In this document: in pieces, positions 38,070 through 39,036 of the stretch
Position numbering within the stretch: the stretch's first letter is position 1
How the letters are laid out: each line of letters begins with the position of its first letter
Origin: JADFNO01 sp965369945
GTDB lineage: Bacteria > Planctomycetota > Phycisphaerae > Phycisphaerales > SM1A02
NCBI GenBank assembly: GCA_965369945.1
Contig: CBDUST010000005.1
Location: forward strand, 1-39,036
Length of the DNA stretch: 39,036 bases
Direction of reading: 5' to 3'
Translations under genes and position numbers: made by a program
The notes under the pieces: model-generated
What the model saw: the letters and a program-made list of their open reading frames with translations, nothing else
Databases searched by the model: none
Told to the model about the DNA's origin: nothing

Positions 38070-38284
38070 TGGATGATCTTCAGAGGAAGGTGAACTTGAT
38101 CGCTGGCATAGTGATTGCCCAGTTCGGATTGTTGGCGACTGTGACGCTGACACTACCCATCTGCGAGGACATGCCAATATGGCTCAGCAGGGGCCTGCTT
38201 GTGCTGATCGGGTTGCTGGTGCTGCTCAGTATTCCAATGCTTTGGTTCGCCCGCCCGTGCAGTGGGCGCGATGGAGGTGAGTGA
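38069..38284 (+). CDS. Two-helix membrane protein, holin-like
   Basis: The 71-residue product has two hydrophobic helices (IAGIVIAQFGLLATVTLTL and LLVLIGLLVLLSIPMLWF) with a short acidic loop between and a charged C-terminus (GRDGGE), a class II holin-like layout. GAGGTGAG precedes the ATG. Confidence 0.6.
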   Translation: MDDLQRKVNLIAGIVIAQFGLLATVTLTLPICEDMPIWLSRGLLVLIGLLVLLSIPMLWFARPCSGRDGGE

Positions 38285-38487
38285 TGGCAACTAACCAAGA
38301 GCGGCTGACGACGCCAGCGACCACCATCGTGGTCGAGGTAGCGAAGATAGATGGCCTTGAGAGCCCGGGCACGCACGTGCGGATCGCCTTACCCGCTGTG
38401 GTGTACCTGCCGACAGGTGGCCAGAGCATGGGCTTCGTTGTGACGCGGGGCAGGCTGCTGCTGTGCGATTGTGGAGGGCGCGGGTGA
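38284..38487 (+). CDS. Small beta-rich protein of unknown function
   Basis: The 67-residue product has TTIVVEVAKIDG and HVRIALPAVVYL strands and ends with LLLCDCGGRG. It is preceded by GGAGGTGAG. No family recognised. Confidence 0.55.
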   Translation: MATNQERLTTPATTIVVEVAKIDGLESPGTHVRIALPAVVYLPTGGQSMGFVVTRGRLLLCDCGGRG

Positions 38488-39036
38488 TGACAGCGCGTAC
38501 TGCGAACCGGCCAACGCATTGCAGGTGCGGGGTTGAGTTGGTGCAGGCCGCCGTCGGGCGCCCTAAGCTTCATTGTTCTCATGCGTGTCAATCGAAGTAC
38601 CGGTATCGAGATAGCGTGTGCGGCCATGGGCCGTGGTATTGTGTGGGGTGTGGCAACCGGTTGCAGGGAGCGAGGCGGAAGTGGTGCCTTGCTGCTGCAT
38701 GTATACGCAAGCGCTGGGCGTTGACGCGCTGTGGAGTCATTCTTGGTCAATGTTGCCAATGCAGCAAGCAAAGGATGCTACGCTCGCTGCGGTGCGTGGG
38801 ATGTGCTAGGGATAGGGAGGTGGCTGCCAAGCGCTTAGCTGATAGGAGAGGGAACCACGTGCGTCGCGCAAGGATACGCAACACCACTGTTGAGATGTTC
38901 CATGATGTCGAGATCTTCGAGCGCGATAAGTGGAGGTGTCAAAGATGTAACGTGAAGTGCAGGCGCGGCAGCTGCAGGTATAAAGGGAACTACCCGCACT
39001 TGGATCATATTGTGTCGCTGTCGAATGGCGGAACGC
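38487..39036 (+). CDS. HNH endonuclease, zinc-rich, cut by the window edge
   Basis: From ATG 38487 a frame of 183 codons runs open to the end of the window. It has many cysteine pairs: CRCG, CSHAC, CVGCG, CCQCS, CVGC, then ERDKWRCQRCNVKC and LDHIVSLSNGGT, the first part of an HNH core. The Asn and last His of HNH are beyond the edge. Reading into the first bases of the window gives an immediate stop, so the gene is truncated by the cut and not by a junction. The N-terminal ladder of zinc knuckles is unusual for an HNH protein. Confidence 0.82.
   Translation, partial: MTARTANRPTHCRCGVELVQAAVGRPKLHCSHACQSKYRYRDSVCGHGPWYCVGCGNRLQGARRKWCLAAACIRKRWALTRCGVILGQCCQCSKQRMLRSLRCVGCARDREVAAKRLADRRGNHVRRARIRNTTVEMFHDVEIFERDKWRCQRCNVKCRRGSCRYKGNYPHLDHIVSLSNGGT

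Noticed and set aside
1..39036. A circular genome closed at the window ends
   Set aside because: No terminal overlap is seen and the HNH frame stops one codon after the join.
1..39036. CRISPR arrays, insertion sequences or rRNA
   Set aside because: No spaced identical repeats of CRISPR size, no transposase motif and no rRNA-like sequence were seen. The iterons are contiguous and only 11 bases.

Overview
This window looks like most of the genome of a tailed double-stranded DNA phage: a siphovirus with an HK97-type capsid and a long, non-contractile but short tail (tape measure about 453 residues). It is GC-rich and densely packed. Most genes overlap by ATGA, GTGA or TAATG and read rightward; only one block (15830-17995) reads leftward. 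I recognise no integrase, phage DNA polymerase, replicative helicase, small terminase subunit or endolysin. The last gene (an HNH endonuclease) is cut by the window edge, and joining the two ends does not restore it, so the window is a fragment and not a closed circle. The host is unknown. A small exported protein with a dockerin-like calcium loop (26928-27236) and the style of the fibre proteins suggest a planctomycete (Phycisphaerae-like) host; that is inference only.

Layout. 69-9432: packaging and head, in the order terminase, tiny membrane protein, portal, S49 protease, a Rossmann-like accessory gene, a zinc-ribbon protein, major capsid, small head proteins and four connector/tail-completion proteins. 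9445-15819: tail, with two tandem tail-tube paralogues, a tail assembly chaperone pair joined by a -1 ribosomal frameshift (A AAA AAC at 10747-10753), tape measure and five distal-tail or fibre proteins. 15830-17995: leftward accessory block with a DNA methyltransferase, a small protein and an exported beta-rich protein. 17996-18361: divergent control region. 18362-31232: early region of many small, often cysteine-rich proteins around a recombination module (YqaJ-type exonuclease, SbcC-like ATPase, and a recombination-associated protein split at a run of seven G) and a replication module (initiator-like gene carrying an 11-bp iteron array). 31257-37279: late accessory region with a strong extended -10 promoter, membrane and lipoprotein genes probably for lysis, a YkgJ-like protein, large fibre proteins and a protein built from 9-residue repeats. 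37272-39036: small membrane proteins and two HNH endonucleases just before the terminase, as is usual in HK97-like phages.

Control signals stand out. Three early promoters share TTGACAACG and a GG(T)-rich -10 region; two of them contain the palindrome GTCGCGAC between -35 and -10. A ribbon-helix-helix gene sits directly behind one of them and is a natural candidate regulator. An inverted pair of TAACGGACAAG sites lies upstream of the methyltransferase. Five copies of a stop-to-start intergenic element precede small early genes. Two stretches look like structured RNA: a three-way-junction fold at 20448-20531 and a pseudoknot-capable leader at 27729-27838. The most informative single item is the 28696-28783 iteron array inside the initiator gene, which by analogy with lambda O marks the likely replication origin.
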